Shown here in pieces: positions 1 through 10,196 of a stretch of DNA of 64,000 nucleotides (within the stretch, counting starts at the first letter, position 1; the number at the start of each line of letters is the position of its first letter). Below the pieces are notes generated by a model that did no database searches, was not told the DNA's origin, and saw only the letters and a program-made list of their open reading frames with translations. The position numbers were made by a program, and so were the translations under genes. Origin of the DNA: Karalla daura (lineage: Eukaryota; Chordata; Actinopteri; Chaetodontiformes; Leiognathidae). The stretch is taken from NCBI GenBank assembly GCA_029224185.1, contig CM055197.1:25294562-25358561 (forward strand), written 5' to 3'.

Positions 1-321
1 TTCTATGGTCCCATGGTTCTCCGGTTGGCCGGTTCAAGGGTTCTCCGGTGCCAGGGCTGTCCGGATCTAGTGTTCAGCGGTTCTAGGGTTCTAGGGTTCT
101 CCAGTTCCAGTGTTCCAGTGCTATAGGATTCTCCGGTTCTGAGGTTCTAGGGTTCTCCGGTTCTAGGATTCAAGGGTTCTCGGGTTCTAGGGTTCTCCGG
201 TTCTTGGGTTCTCCGGTTCTCGGGTTCTCCGGTTCTCAGGTTCTTGGGTTCTCCGGTTCTCCGGTTCTAGGGTTCTCCGGTAATAAGGTTCTTGGGTCCT
301 CCGATTCTGGGGTTTTCAGGT
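1..321 (+). repeat. Monomer domain 1: degenerate 8-base repeat (reference copy, m1)
   Basis: This part of the monomer is built on ggttct followed by two variable bases: ag, cc, tg, cg or ca. Regular 8-base phasing is clearest from about 140 to 290. Less regular islands such as ttggccggtt, gtgccagggctgtccgg and gtgctatagg interrupt it and serve as landmarks. Copy number of the cttggg and ccgg 8-mers varies between classes (one cttggg in class a, two in d and f, three in e, four in b and c, five in m27) and accounts for the 8- and 16-base length differences. The strand is A-poor: bases 181-240 contain two A. Confidence 0.93.
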
Positions 322-366
322 TCTCCCTGTACTCCTGTTTCTTCTTCTCTACATAGTTCTCCTCCA
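322..366 (+). repeat. Monomer linker between the two short-period domains (reference copy, m1)
   Basis: A segment of about 45 bases, mostly pyrimidine on the + strand, contains cctgtactcctg, ttcttcttctctacatag and tcctcca. It shows no internal periodicity and appears the same in every complete monomer I compared, which makes it the best single-copy-per-monomer landmark together with the NcoI site (ccatgg, 11-16 in m1). I see no promoter or RNA-gene signal in it. Confidence 0.8.
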
Positions 367-564
367 GTTGACTTATCTGTTCACTCTAGTTGACTTTACT
401 GTTCACTCTAGTTGACTTTACTGTTCACTCTAGTTGACTTATCTGTTCACTCTAGTTGACTTATCTGTTCACTCTAGTTGACTTTACTGTTCACTCTAGT
501 TGACTTATCTGTTCACTCTAGTTGACTTTACTGTTCACTCTAGTTGACTTATCTGTTCACTGTA
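367..564 (+). repeat. Monomer domain 3: 22-base minisatellite with P and Q units (reference copy, m1)
   Basis: Nine 22-base units are present in m1. Each unit is itself a near-duplication: a 12-base half gttgacttatct and a 10-base half gttcactcta, where gttgact and gttcact differ at one base. Two unit types differ only by ttatc (P) or tttac (Q). The order in m1 is PQQPPQPQP, and the last unit ends ctgta instead of ctcta. Unit number across the window runs from 3 (m8) to 12 (class e). The P/Q string is class-specific and acts as a barcode for monomer descent. Each unit carries gttgac, a HincII-type site. Confidence 0.95.
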
Positions 565-736
565 GTTGACTTCTCTGTTGACTCGTTGACTTTCCTCTTC
601 ACTCTAGTTGACTTTTCTTCTCCCTGTAGGTGATTTTTCTCTTCCTGGTTTTCCAAATCTCTGGTTCAAGGGTTCTCTGGCTCTCCAGTTCAAGGGTTCT
701 CCTTTTCTATGGTTCTAGGGTTCTCCGGTTCTAGGG
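565..736 (+). repeat. Monomer domain 4: degenerate units and pyrimidine-rich tail (reference copy, m1)
   Basis: After the regular units come decayed ones (gttgacttctct, gttgactcg, gttgactttcctcttcactcta), then a pyrimidine tract ending ctgtag|gtga near 611-632, then a return to ggttct-type sequence leading to the next anchor. Classes b and e lack the ctgtag to cctcttcactcta stretch and pass directly from a P unit to the tail. The three bases before aag in ccagtt(c/t)aag(g/a)g are a class mark: tttaaggg before class d, ttcaagag in b before c, ttcaaggg elsewhere. Confidence 0.9.
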
Positions 737-2882
737 TTCTATGGTCCCATGGTTCTCCGGTTGGCCGGTTCAAGGGTTCTCCGGTGCCAGGGCTGTCCGG
801 ATCTAGTGTTCAGCGGTTCTAGGGTTCTAGGGTTCTCCAGTTCCAGTGTTCCAGTGCTATAGGATTCTCCGGTTCTGAGGTTCTAGGGTTCTCCGGTTCT
901 AAGATTCAAGGGTTCTCGGGTTCTAGGGTTCTCCGGTTCTTGGGTTCTTGGGTTCTTGGGTTCTTGGGTTCTCCGGTTCTCCGGTTCTCCGGTTCTCGGG
1001 TTCTCCGGTTCTCAGGTTCTTGGGTTCTCCGGTTCTCCGGTTCTAGGGTTCTCCGGTAATAAGGTTCTTGGGTCCTCCGATTCTGGGGTTTTCAGGTTCT
1101 CCCTGTACTCCTGTTTCTTCTTCTCTACATAGTTCTCCTCCAGTTGACTTATCTGTTCACTCTAGTTGACTTTACTGTTCACTCTAGTTGACTTATCTGT
1201 TCACTCTAGTTGACTTTACTGTTCACTCTAGTTGACTTATCTGTTCACTCTAGTTGACTTTACTGTTCACTCTTGTTGACTTTACTGTTCACTCTAGTTG
1301 ACTTATCTGTTCACTCTAGTTGACTTATCTGTTCACTCTAGTTGACTTTTCTTCTCCCTGTAGGTGATTTTTCTCTTCCTGGTTTTCCAAATCTCTGGTT
1401 CAAGGGTTCTCTGGCTCTCCAGTTCAAGGGTTCTCCTTTTCTATGGTTCTAGGGTTCTCCGGTTCTAGGGTTCTATGGTCCCATGGTTCTCCGGTTGGCC
1501 GGTTCAAGGGTTCTCCGGTGCCAGGGCTGTCCGGATCTAGTGTTCAGCGGTTCTAGGGTTCTAGGGTTCTCCAGTTCCAGTGTTCCAGTGCTATAGGATT
1601 CTCCGGTTCTGAGGTTCTAGGGTTCTCCGGTTCTAAGATTCAAGGGTTCTCGGGTTCTAGGGTTCTCCGGTTCTTGGGTTCTTGGGTTCTTGGGTTCTTG
1701 GGTTCTCCGGTTCTCCGGTTCTCGGGTTCTCCGGTTCTCAGGTTCTTGGGTTCTCCGGTTCTCCGGTTCTAGGGTTCTCCGGTAATAAGGTTCTTGGGTC
1801 CTCCGATTCTGGGGTTTTCAGGTTCTCCCTGTACTCCTGTTTCTTCTTCTCTACATAGTTCTCCTCCAGTTGACTTATCTGTTCACTCTAGTTGACTTTA
1901 CTGTTCACTCTAGTTGACTTATCTGTTCACTCTAGTTGACTTTACTGTTCACTCTAGTTGACTTTACTGTTCACTCTAGTTGACTTATCTGTTCACTCTA
2001 GTTGACTTTACTGTTCACTCTTGTTGACTTTACTGTTCACTCTAGTTGACTTATCTGTTCACTCTAGTTGACTTATCTGTTCACTCTAGTTGACTTTTCT
2101 TCTCCCTGTAGGTGATTTTTCTCTTCCTGGTTTTCCAAATCTCTGGTTCAAGGGTTCTCTGGCTCTCCAGTTCAAGGGTTCTCCTTTTCTATGGTTCTAG
2201 GGTTCTCCGGTTCTAGGGTTCTATGGTCCCATGGTTCTCCGGTTGGCCGGTTCAAGGGTTCTCCGGTGCCAGGGCTGTCCGGATCTAGTGTTCAGCGGTT
2301 CTAGGGTTCTAGGGTTCTCCAGTTCCAGTGTTCCAGTGCTATAGGATTCTCCGGTTCTGAGGTTCTAGGGTTCTCCGGTTCTAGGATTCAAGGGTTCTCG
2401 GGTTCTAGGGTTCTCCGGTTCTTGGGTTCTTGGGTTCTCCGGTTCTCCGGTTCTCCGGTTCTCGGGTTCTCAGGTTCTTGGGTTCTCCGGTTCTCCGGTT
2501 CTAGGGTTCTCCGGTAATCAGGTTCTTGGGTCCTCCGATTCTGGGGTTTTCAAGTTCTCCCTGTACTCCTGTTTCTTCTTCTCTACATAGTTCTCCTCCA
2601 GTTGACTTATCTGTTCACTCTAGTTGACTTTACTGTTCACTCTAGTTGACTTATCTGTTCACTCTAGTTGACTTTACTGTTCACTCTAGTTGACTTATCT
2701 GTTCACTGTAGTTGACTTCTCTGTTGACTCGTTGACTTTCCTCTTCACTCTAGTTGACTTTTCTTCTCCCTGTAGGTGATTTTTCTCTTCCTGGTTTTCC
2801 AAATCTCTGGTTCAAGGGTTCTCTGGCTCTCCAGTTTAAGGGTTCTCCTTTTCTATGGTTCTAGGGTTCTCCGGTTCTAGGG

Positions 2883-5754
2883 TTCTATGGTCCCATGGTT
2901 CTCCGGTTGGCCGGTTCAAGGGTTCTCCGGTGCCAGGGCTGTCCGGATCTAGTGTTCAGCGGTTCTAGGGTTCTAGGGTTCTCCAGTTCCAGTGTTCCAG
3001 TGCTATAGGATTCTCCGGTTCTGAGCTTCTAGGGTTCTCCGGTTCTAGGATTCAAGGGTTCTCGGGTTCTAGGGTTCTCCGGTTCTTGGGTTCTTGGGTT
3101 CTCCGGTTTTCCGGTTCTCGGGTTCTCCGGTTCTCGGGTTCTTGGGTTCTCCGGTTCTAGGGTTCTCCGGTAATAAGGTTCTTTGGTCCTCCGATTCTGG
3201 GGTTTTCAGGTTCTCCCTGTACTCCTGTTTCTTCTTCTCTACATAGTTCTCCTCCAGTTGACTTATCTGTTCACTCTAGTTGACTTTACTGTTCACTCTA
3301 GTTGACTTATCTGTTCACTCTAGTTGACTTTACTGTTCACTCTAGTTGACTTATCTGTTCACTCTAGTTGACTTATCTGTTCACTCTAGTTGACTTTACT
3401 GTTCACTCTAGTTGACTTATCTGTTCACTCTAGTTGACTTTACTGTTCACTCTAGTTGACTTATCTGTTCACTGTAGTTGACTTCTCTGTTGACTCGTTG
3501 ACTTTCCTCTTCACTCTAGTTGACTTTTCTTCTCCCTGTAGGTGATTTTTCTCTTCCTGGTTTTCCAAATCTCTGGTTCAAGGGTTCTCTGGCTCTCCAG
3601 TTCAAGGGTTCTCCTTTTCTATGGTTCTAGGGTTCTCCGGTTCTAGGGTTCTATGGTCCCATGGTTCTCCGGTTGGCCGGTTCAAGGGTTCTCCGGTGCC
3701 AGGGCTGTCCGGATCTAGTGTTCAGCGGTTCTAGGGTTCTAGGGTTCTCCAGTTCCAGTGTTCCAGTGCTATAGGATTCTCCGGTTCTGAGGTTCTAGGG
3801 TTCTCCGGTTCTAGGATTCAAGGGTTCTCGGGTTCTAGGGTTCTCCGGTTCTTGGGTTCTCCGGTTCTCGGGTTCTCCGGTTCTCAGGTTCTTGGGTTCT
3901 CCGGTTCTCCGGTTCTAGGGTTCTCCGGTAATAAGGTTCTTGGGTCCTCCGATTCTGGGGTTTTCAGGTTCTCCCTGTACTCCTGTTTCTTCTTCTCTAC
4001 ATAGTTCTCCTCCAGTTGACTTATCTGTTCACTCTAGTTGACTTTACTGTTCACTCTAGTTGACTTTACTGTTCACTCTAGTTGACTTATCTGTTCACTC
4101 TAGTTGACTTATCTGTTCACTCTAGTTGACTTTACTGTTCACTCTAGTTGACTTATCTGTTCACTCTAGTTGACTTTACTGTTCACTCTAGTTGACTTAT
4201 CTGTTCACTGTAGTTGACTTCTCTGTTGACTCGTTGACTTTCCTCTTCACTCTAGTTGACTTTTCTTCTCCCTGTAGGTGATTTTTCTCTTCCTGGTTTT
4301 CCAAATCTCTGGTTCAAGGGTTCTCTGGCTCTCCAGTTCAAGGGTTCTCCTTTTCTATGGTTCTAGGGTTCTCCGGTTCTAGGGTTCTATGGTCCCATGG
4401 TTCTCCGGTTGGCCGGTTCAAGGGTTCTCCGGTGCCAGGGCTGTCCGGATCTAGTGTTCAGCGGTTCTAGGGTTCTAGGGTTCTCCAGTTCCAGTGTTCC
4501 AGTGCTATAGGATTCTCCGGTTCTGAGGTTCTAGGGTTCTCCGGTTCTAAGATTCAAGGGTTCTCGGGTTCTAGGGTTCTCCGGTTCTTGGGTTCTTGGG
4601 TTCTTGGGTTCTTGGGTTCTCCGGTTCTCCGGTTCTCCGGTTCTCGGGTTCTCCGGTTCTCAGGTTCTTGGGTTCTCCGGTTCTCCGGTTCTAGGGTTCT
4701 CCGGTAATAAGGTTCTTGGGTCCTCCGATTCTGGGGTTTTCAGGTTCTCCCTGTACTCCTGTTTCTTCTTCTCTACATAGTTCTCCTCCAGTTGACTTAT
4801 CTGTTCACTCTAGTTGACTTTACTGTTCACTCTAGTTGACTTATCTGTTCACTCTAGTTGACTTTACTGTTCACTCTAGTTGACTTATCTGTTCACTCTA
4901 GTTGACTTTACTGTTCACTCTTGTTGACTTTACTGTTCACTCTAGTTGACTTATCTGTTCACTCTAGTTGACTTATCTGTTCACTCTAGTTGACTTTTCT
5001 TCTCCCTGTAGGTGATTTTTCTCTTCCTGGTTTTCCAAATCTCTGGTTCAAGGGTTCTCTGGCTCTCCAGTTCAAGAGTTCTCCTTTTCTATGGTTCTAG
5101 GGTTCTCCGGTTCTAGGGTTCTATGGTCCCATGGTTCTCCGGTTGGCCGGTTCAAGGGTTCTCCGGTGCCAGGGCTGTCCGGATCTAGTGTTCAGCGGTT
5201 CTAGGGTTCTAGGGTTCTCCAGTTCCAGTGTTCCAGTGCTATAGGATTCTCCGGTTCTGAGGTTCTAGGGTTCTCCGGTTCTAAGATTCAAGGGTTCTCG
5301 GGTTCTAGGGTTCTCCGGTTCTTGGGTTCTTGGGTTCTTGGGTTCTTGGGTTCTCCGGTTCTCCGGTTCTCGGGTTCTCCGGTTCTCAGGTTCTTGGGTT
5401 CTCCGGTTCTCCGGTTCTAGGGTTCTCCGGTAATAAGGTTCTTGGGTCCTCCGATTCTGGGGTTTTCAGGTTCTCCCTGTACTCCTGTTTCTTCTTCTCT
5501 ACATAGTTCTCCTCCAGTTGACTTATCTGTTCACTCTAGTTGACTTTACTGTTCACTCTAGTTGACTTATCTGTTCACTCTAGTTGACTTCTCTGTTGAC
5601 TCGTTGACTTTCCTCTTCACTCTAGTTGACTTTTCTTCTCCCTGTAGGTGATTTTTCTCTTCCTGGTTTTCCAAATCTCTGGTTCAAGGGTTCTCTGGCT
5701 CTCCAGTTTAAGGGTTCTCCTTTTCTATGGTTCTAGGGTTCTCCGGTTCTAGGG
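2883..5754 (+). repeat. Repeat block 2: tetramer d1-a-b-c with shortened c
   Basis: Monomers are d1 (2883-3648), a (3649-4384), b (4385-5118) and c (5119-5754). The c monomer is 636 bases, 44 fewer than the usual 680, because its minisatellite has only three units (PQP). Its last unit runs into ttgacttctct through ctctag instead of the usual ctgtag, showing that the terminal variant unit was lost. Confidence 0.88.
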
Positions 5755-8700
5755 TTCTATGGTCCCATGGTTCTCCGGTTGGCCGGTTCAAGGGTTCTCC
5801 GGTGCCAGGGCTGTCCGGATCTAGTGTTCAGCGGTTCTAGGGTTCTAGGGTTCTCCAGTTCCAGTGTTCCAGTGCTATAGGATTCTCCGGTTCTGAGCTT
5901 CTAGGGTTCTCCGGTTCTAGGATTCAAGGGTTCTCGGGTTCTAGGGTTCTCCGGTTCTTGGGTTCTTGGGTTCTCCGGTTTTCCGGTTCTCGGGTTCTCC
6001 GGTTCTCGGGTTCTTGGGTTCTCCGGTTCTAGGGTTCTCCGGTAATAAGGTTCTTGGGTCCTCCGATTCTGGGGTTTTCAGGTTCTCCCTGTACTCCTGT
6101 TTCTTCTTCTCTACATAGTTCTCCTCCAGTTGACTTATCTGTTCACTCTAGTTGACTTTACTGTTCACTCTAGTTGACTTTACTGTTCACTCTAGTTGAC
6201 TTTACTGTTCACTCTAGTTGACTTATCTGTTCACTCTAGTTGACTTATCTGTTCACTCTAGTTGACTTTACTGTTCACTCTAGTTGACTTATCTGTTCAC
6301 TCTAGTTGACTTTACTGTTCACTCTAGTTGACTTATCTGTTCACTGTAGTTGACTTCTCTGTTGACTCGTTGACTTTCCTCTTCACTCTAGTTGACTTTT
6401 CTTCTCCCTGTAGGTGATTTTTCTCTTCCTGGTTTTCCAAATCTCTGGTTCAAGGGTTCTCTGGCTCTCCAGTTCAAGGGTTCTCCTTTTCTATGGTTCT
6501 AGGGTTCTCCGGTTCTAGGGTTCTATGGTCCCATGGTTCTCCGGTTGGCCGGTTCAAGGGTTCTCCGGTGCCAGGGCTGTCCGGATCTAGTGTTCAGCGG
6601 TTCTAGGGTTCTAGGGTTCTCCAGTTCCAGTGTTCCAGTGCTATAGGATTCTCCGGTTCTGAGGTTCTAGGGTTCTCCGGTTCTAGGATTCAAGGGTTCT
6701 CGGGTTCTAGGGTTCTCCGGTTCTTGGGTTCTCCGGTTCTCGGGTTCTCCGGTTCTCAGGTTCTTGGGTTCTCCGGTTCTCCGGTTCTAGGGTTCTCCGG
6801 TAATAAGGTTCTTGGGTCCTCCGATTCTGGGGTTTTCAGGTTCTCCCTGTACTCCTGTTTCTTCTTCTCTACATAGTTCTCCTCCAGTTGACTTATCTGT
6901 TCACTCTAGTTGACTTTACTGTTCACTCTAGTTGACTTTACTGTTCACTCTAGTTGACTTATCTGTTCACTCTAGTTGACTTATCTGTTCACTCTAGTTG
7001 ACTTTACTGTTCACTCTAGTTGACTTATCTGTTCACTCTAGTTGACTTTACTGTTCACTCTAGTTGACTTATCTGTTCACTGTAGTTGACTTCTCTGTTG
7101 ACTCGTTGACTTTCCTCTTCACTCTAGTTGACTTTTCTTCTCCCTGTAGGTGATTTTTCTCTTCCTGGTTTTCCAAATCTCTGGTTCAAGGGTTCTCTGG
7201 CTCTCCAGTTCAAGGGTTCTCCTTTTCTATGGTTCTAGGGTTCTCCGGTTCTAGGGTTCTATGGTCCCATGGTTCTCCGGTTGGCCGGTTCAAGGGTTCT
7301 CCGGTGCCAGGGCTGTCCGGATCTAGTGTTCACCGGTTCTAGGGTTCTAGGGTTCTCCAGTTCCAGTGTTCCAGTGCTATAGGATTCTCCGGTTCTGAGG
7401 TTCTAGGGTTCTCCGGTTCTAAGATTCAAGGGTTCTCGGGTTCTAGGGTTCTCCGGTTCTTGGGTTCTTGGGTTCTTGGGTTCTTGGGTTCTCCGGTTCT
7501 CCGGTTCTCGGGTTCTCCGGTTCTCAGGTTCTTGGGTTCTCCGGTTCTCCGGTTCTAGGGTTCTCCGGTAATAAGGTTCTTGGGTCCTCCGATTCTGGGG
7601 TTTTCAGGTTCTCCCTGTACTCCTGTTTCTTCTTCTCTACATAGTTCTCCTCCAGTTGACTTATCTGTTCACTCTAGTTGACTTTACTGTTCACTCTAGT
7701 TGACTTATCTGTTCACTCTAGTTGACTTTACTGTTCACTCTAGTTGACTTATCTGTTCACTCTAGTTGACTTATCTGTTCACTCTAGTTGACTTTACTGT
7801 TCACTCTAGTTGACTTATCTGTTCACTCTAGTTGACTTTACTGTTCACTCTAGTTGACTTATCTGTTCACTGTAGTTGACTTCTCTGTTGACTCGTTGAC
7901 TTTCCTCTTCACTCTAGTTGACTTTTCTTCTCCCTGTAGGTGATTTTTCTCTTCCTGGTTTTCCAAATCTCTGGTTCAAGGGTTCTCTGGCTCTCCAGTT
8001 CAAGGGTTCTCCTTTTCTATGGTTCTAGGGTTCTCCGGTTCTAGGGTTCTATGGTCCCATGGTTCTCCGGTTGGCCGGTTCAAGGGTTCTCCGGTGCCAG
8101 GGCTGTCCGGATCTAGTGTTCAGCGGTTCTAGGGTTCTAGGGTTCTCCAGTTCCAGTGTTCCAGTGCTATAGGATTCTCCGGTTCTGAGGTTCTAGGGTT
8201 CTCCGGTTCTAGGATTCAAGGGTTCTCGGGTTCTAGGGTTCTCCGGTTCTTGGGTTCTCCGGTTCTCGGGTTCTCCGGTTCTCAGGTTCTTGGGTTCTCC
8301 GGTTCTCCGGTTCTAGGGTTCTCCGGTAATAAGGTTCTTGGGTCCTCCGATTCTGGGGTTTTCAGGTTCTCCCTGTACTCCTGTTTCTTCTTCTCTACAT
8401 AGTTCTCCTCCAGTTGACTTATCTGTTCACTCTAGTTGACTTTACTGTTCACTCTAGTTGACTTTACTGTTCACTCTAGTTGACTTATCTGTTCACTCTA
8501 GTTGACTTTACTGTTCACTCTAGTTGACTTTACTGTTCACTCTAGTTGACTTATCTGTTCACTCTAGTTGACTTTACTGTTCACTCTAGTTGACTTATCT
8601 GTTCACTGTAGTTGACTTCTCTGTTGACTCGTTGACTTTCCTCTTCACTCTAGTTGACTTTTCTTCTCCCTGTAGGTGATTTTTCTCTTCCTGGTTTTCC

Positions 8701-10196
8701 AAATCTCTGGTTCAAGGGTTCTCTGGCTCTCCAGTTCAAGGGTTCTCCTTTTCTATGGTTCTAGGGTTCTCCGGTTCTAGGGTTCTATGGTCCCATGGTT
8801 CTCCGGTTGGCCGGTTCAAGGGTTCTCCGGTGCCAGGGCTGTCCGGATCTAGTGTTCAGCGGTTCTAGGGTTCTAGGGTTCTCCAGTTCCAGTGTTCCAG
8901 TGCTATAGGATTCTCCGGTTCTGAGGTTCTAGGGTTCTCCGGTTCTAAGATTCAAGGGTTCTCGGGTTCTAGGGTTCTCCGGTTCTTGGGTTCTTGGGTT
9001 CTTGGGTTCTTGGGTTCTCCGGTTCTCCGGTTCTCCGGTTCTCGGGTTCTCCGGTTCTCAGGTTCTTGGGTTCTCCGGTTCTCCGGTTCTAGGGTTCTCC
9101 GGTAATAAGGTTCTTGGGTCCTCCGATTCTGGGGTTTTCAGGTTCTCCCTGTACTCCTGTTTCTTCTTCTCTACATAGTTCTCCTCCAGTTGACTTATCT
9201 GTTCACTCTAGTTGACTTTACTGTTCACTCTAGTTGACTTATCTGTTCACTCTAGTTGACTTTACTGTTCACTCTAGTTGACTTATCTGTTCACTCTAGT
9301 TGACTTTACTGTTCACTCTTGTTGACTTTACTGTTCACTCTAGTTGACTTATCTGTTCACTCTAGTTGACTTATCTGTTCACTCTAGTTGACTTTTCTTC
9401 TCCCTGTAGGTGATTTTTCTCTTCCTGGTTTTCCAAATCTCTGGTTCAAGGGTTCTCTGGCTCTCCAGTTCAAGAGTTCTCCTTTTCTATGGTTCTAGGG
9501 TTCTCCGGTTCTAGGGTTCTATGGTCCCATGGTTCTCCGGTTGGCCGGTTCAAGGGTTCTCCGGTGCCAGGGCTGTCCGGATCTAGTGTTCAGCGGTTCT
9601 AGGGTTCTAGGGTTCTCCAGTTCCAGTGTTCCAGTGCTATAGGATTCTCCGGTTCTGAGGTTCTAGGGTTCTCCGGTTCTAAGATTCAAGGGTTCTCGGG
9701 TTCTAGGGTTCTCCGGTTCTTGGGTTCTTGGGTTCTTGGGTTCTTGGGTTCTCCGGTTCTCCGGTTCTCGGGTTCTCCGGTTCTCAGGTTCTTGGGTTCT
9801 CCGGTTCTCCGGTTCTAGGGTTCTCCGGTAATAAGGTTCTTGGGTCCTCCGATTCTGGGGTTTTCAGGTTCTCCCTGTACTCCTGTTTCTTCTTCTCTAC
9901 ATAGTTCTCCTCCAGTTGACTTATCTGTTCACTCTAGTTGACTTTACTGTTCACTCTAGTTGACTTATCTGTTCACTCTAGTTGACTTTACTGTTCACTC
10001 TAGTTGACTTATCTGTTCACTGTAGTTGACTTCTCTGTTGACTCGTTGACTTTCCTCTTCACTCTAGTTGACTTTTCTTCTCCCTGTAGGTGATTTTTCT
10101 CTTCCTGGTTTTCCAAATCTCTGGTTCAAGGGTTCTCTGGCTCTCCAGTTTAAGGGTTCTCCTTTTCTATGGTTCTAGGGTTCTCCGGTTCTAGGG
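5755..10196 (+). repeat. Repeat block 3: six-monomer block d2-a-(b'/d1 hybrid)-a-b-c
   Basis: Monomers are d2 (5755-6520), a (6521-7256), hybrid (7257-8046), a variant (8047-8782), b (8783-9516) and c (9517-10196). Compared with block 5 plus block 6 (d2-a-b'-c-d1-a-b-c) it looks like an eight-monomer stretch that lost the end of b', all of c and the start of d1 in one event. The a copy at 8047 has array code PQQPQQPQP, differing at the fifth unit from the standard PQQPPQPQP. Confidence 0.85.
7257..8046 (+). repeat. Hybrid monomer m11 (b' front, d1 back), 790 bases
   Basis: This is the longest monomer in the window. The front has the b' marks caccgg, ctaagattc and four cttggg. The minisatellite then reads PQPQPPQPQP, ends ctgta and is followed by ttcaaggg, which is the d1 pattern and not the b pattern. 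The expected c monomer between them is absent. The arithmetic of one crossover, 726 + 680 + 766 - 790, gives 1382 bases lost. Confidence 0.82.

Larger units (their letters stand above)
1..2882 (+). repeat. Repeat block 1: a - b variant - short e - f
   Basis: Monomers are m1 class a (1-736), m2 (737-1470), m3 (1471-2218) and m4 class f (2219-2882). m2 is b-like (ctaagattc, four cttggg, ctcttg in the array) but ends ttcaaggg, the ending that b monomers carry when an e follows. m3 is an early or shortened e: 748 bases, four cttggg, code PQPQQPQ then ctcttg then QPP, two units fewer than later e copies. m4 carries aatcagg and a private A at 2553. The block resembles the right part of the pentamer found further right, and its left end is cut by the window edge. 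Confidence 0.85.

Noticed and set aside
1..16. Window start as a true array boundary, because it coincides with the monomer anchor.
   Set aside because: The anchor was chosen from the window start, so the coincidence is of my making. There is no flanking unique sequence to mark a boundary.
70..200. Telomere repeats, because ttctaggg contains taggg.
   Set aside because: The 8-base unit is degenerate, mixed with ccgg and cttggg forms, and embedded in a longer monomer. No run of ttaggg or tttaggg is present.
367..564. Clustered transcription-factor sites (ttgac, the WRKY W-box core, once per 22 bases).
   Set aside because: A five-base core repeated by tandem duplication is expected by chance here, the host is unknown and there is no gene nearby to regulate.
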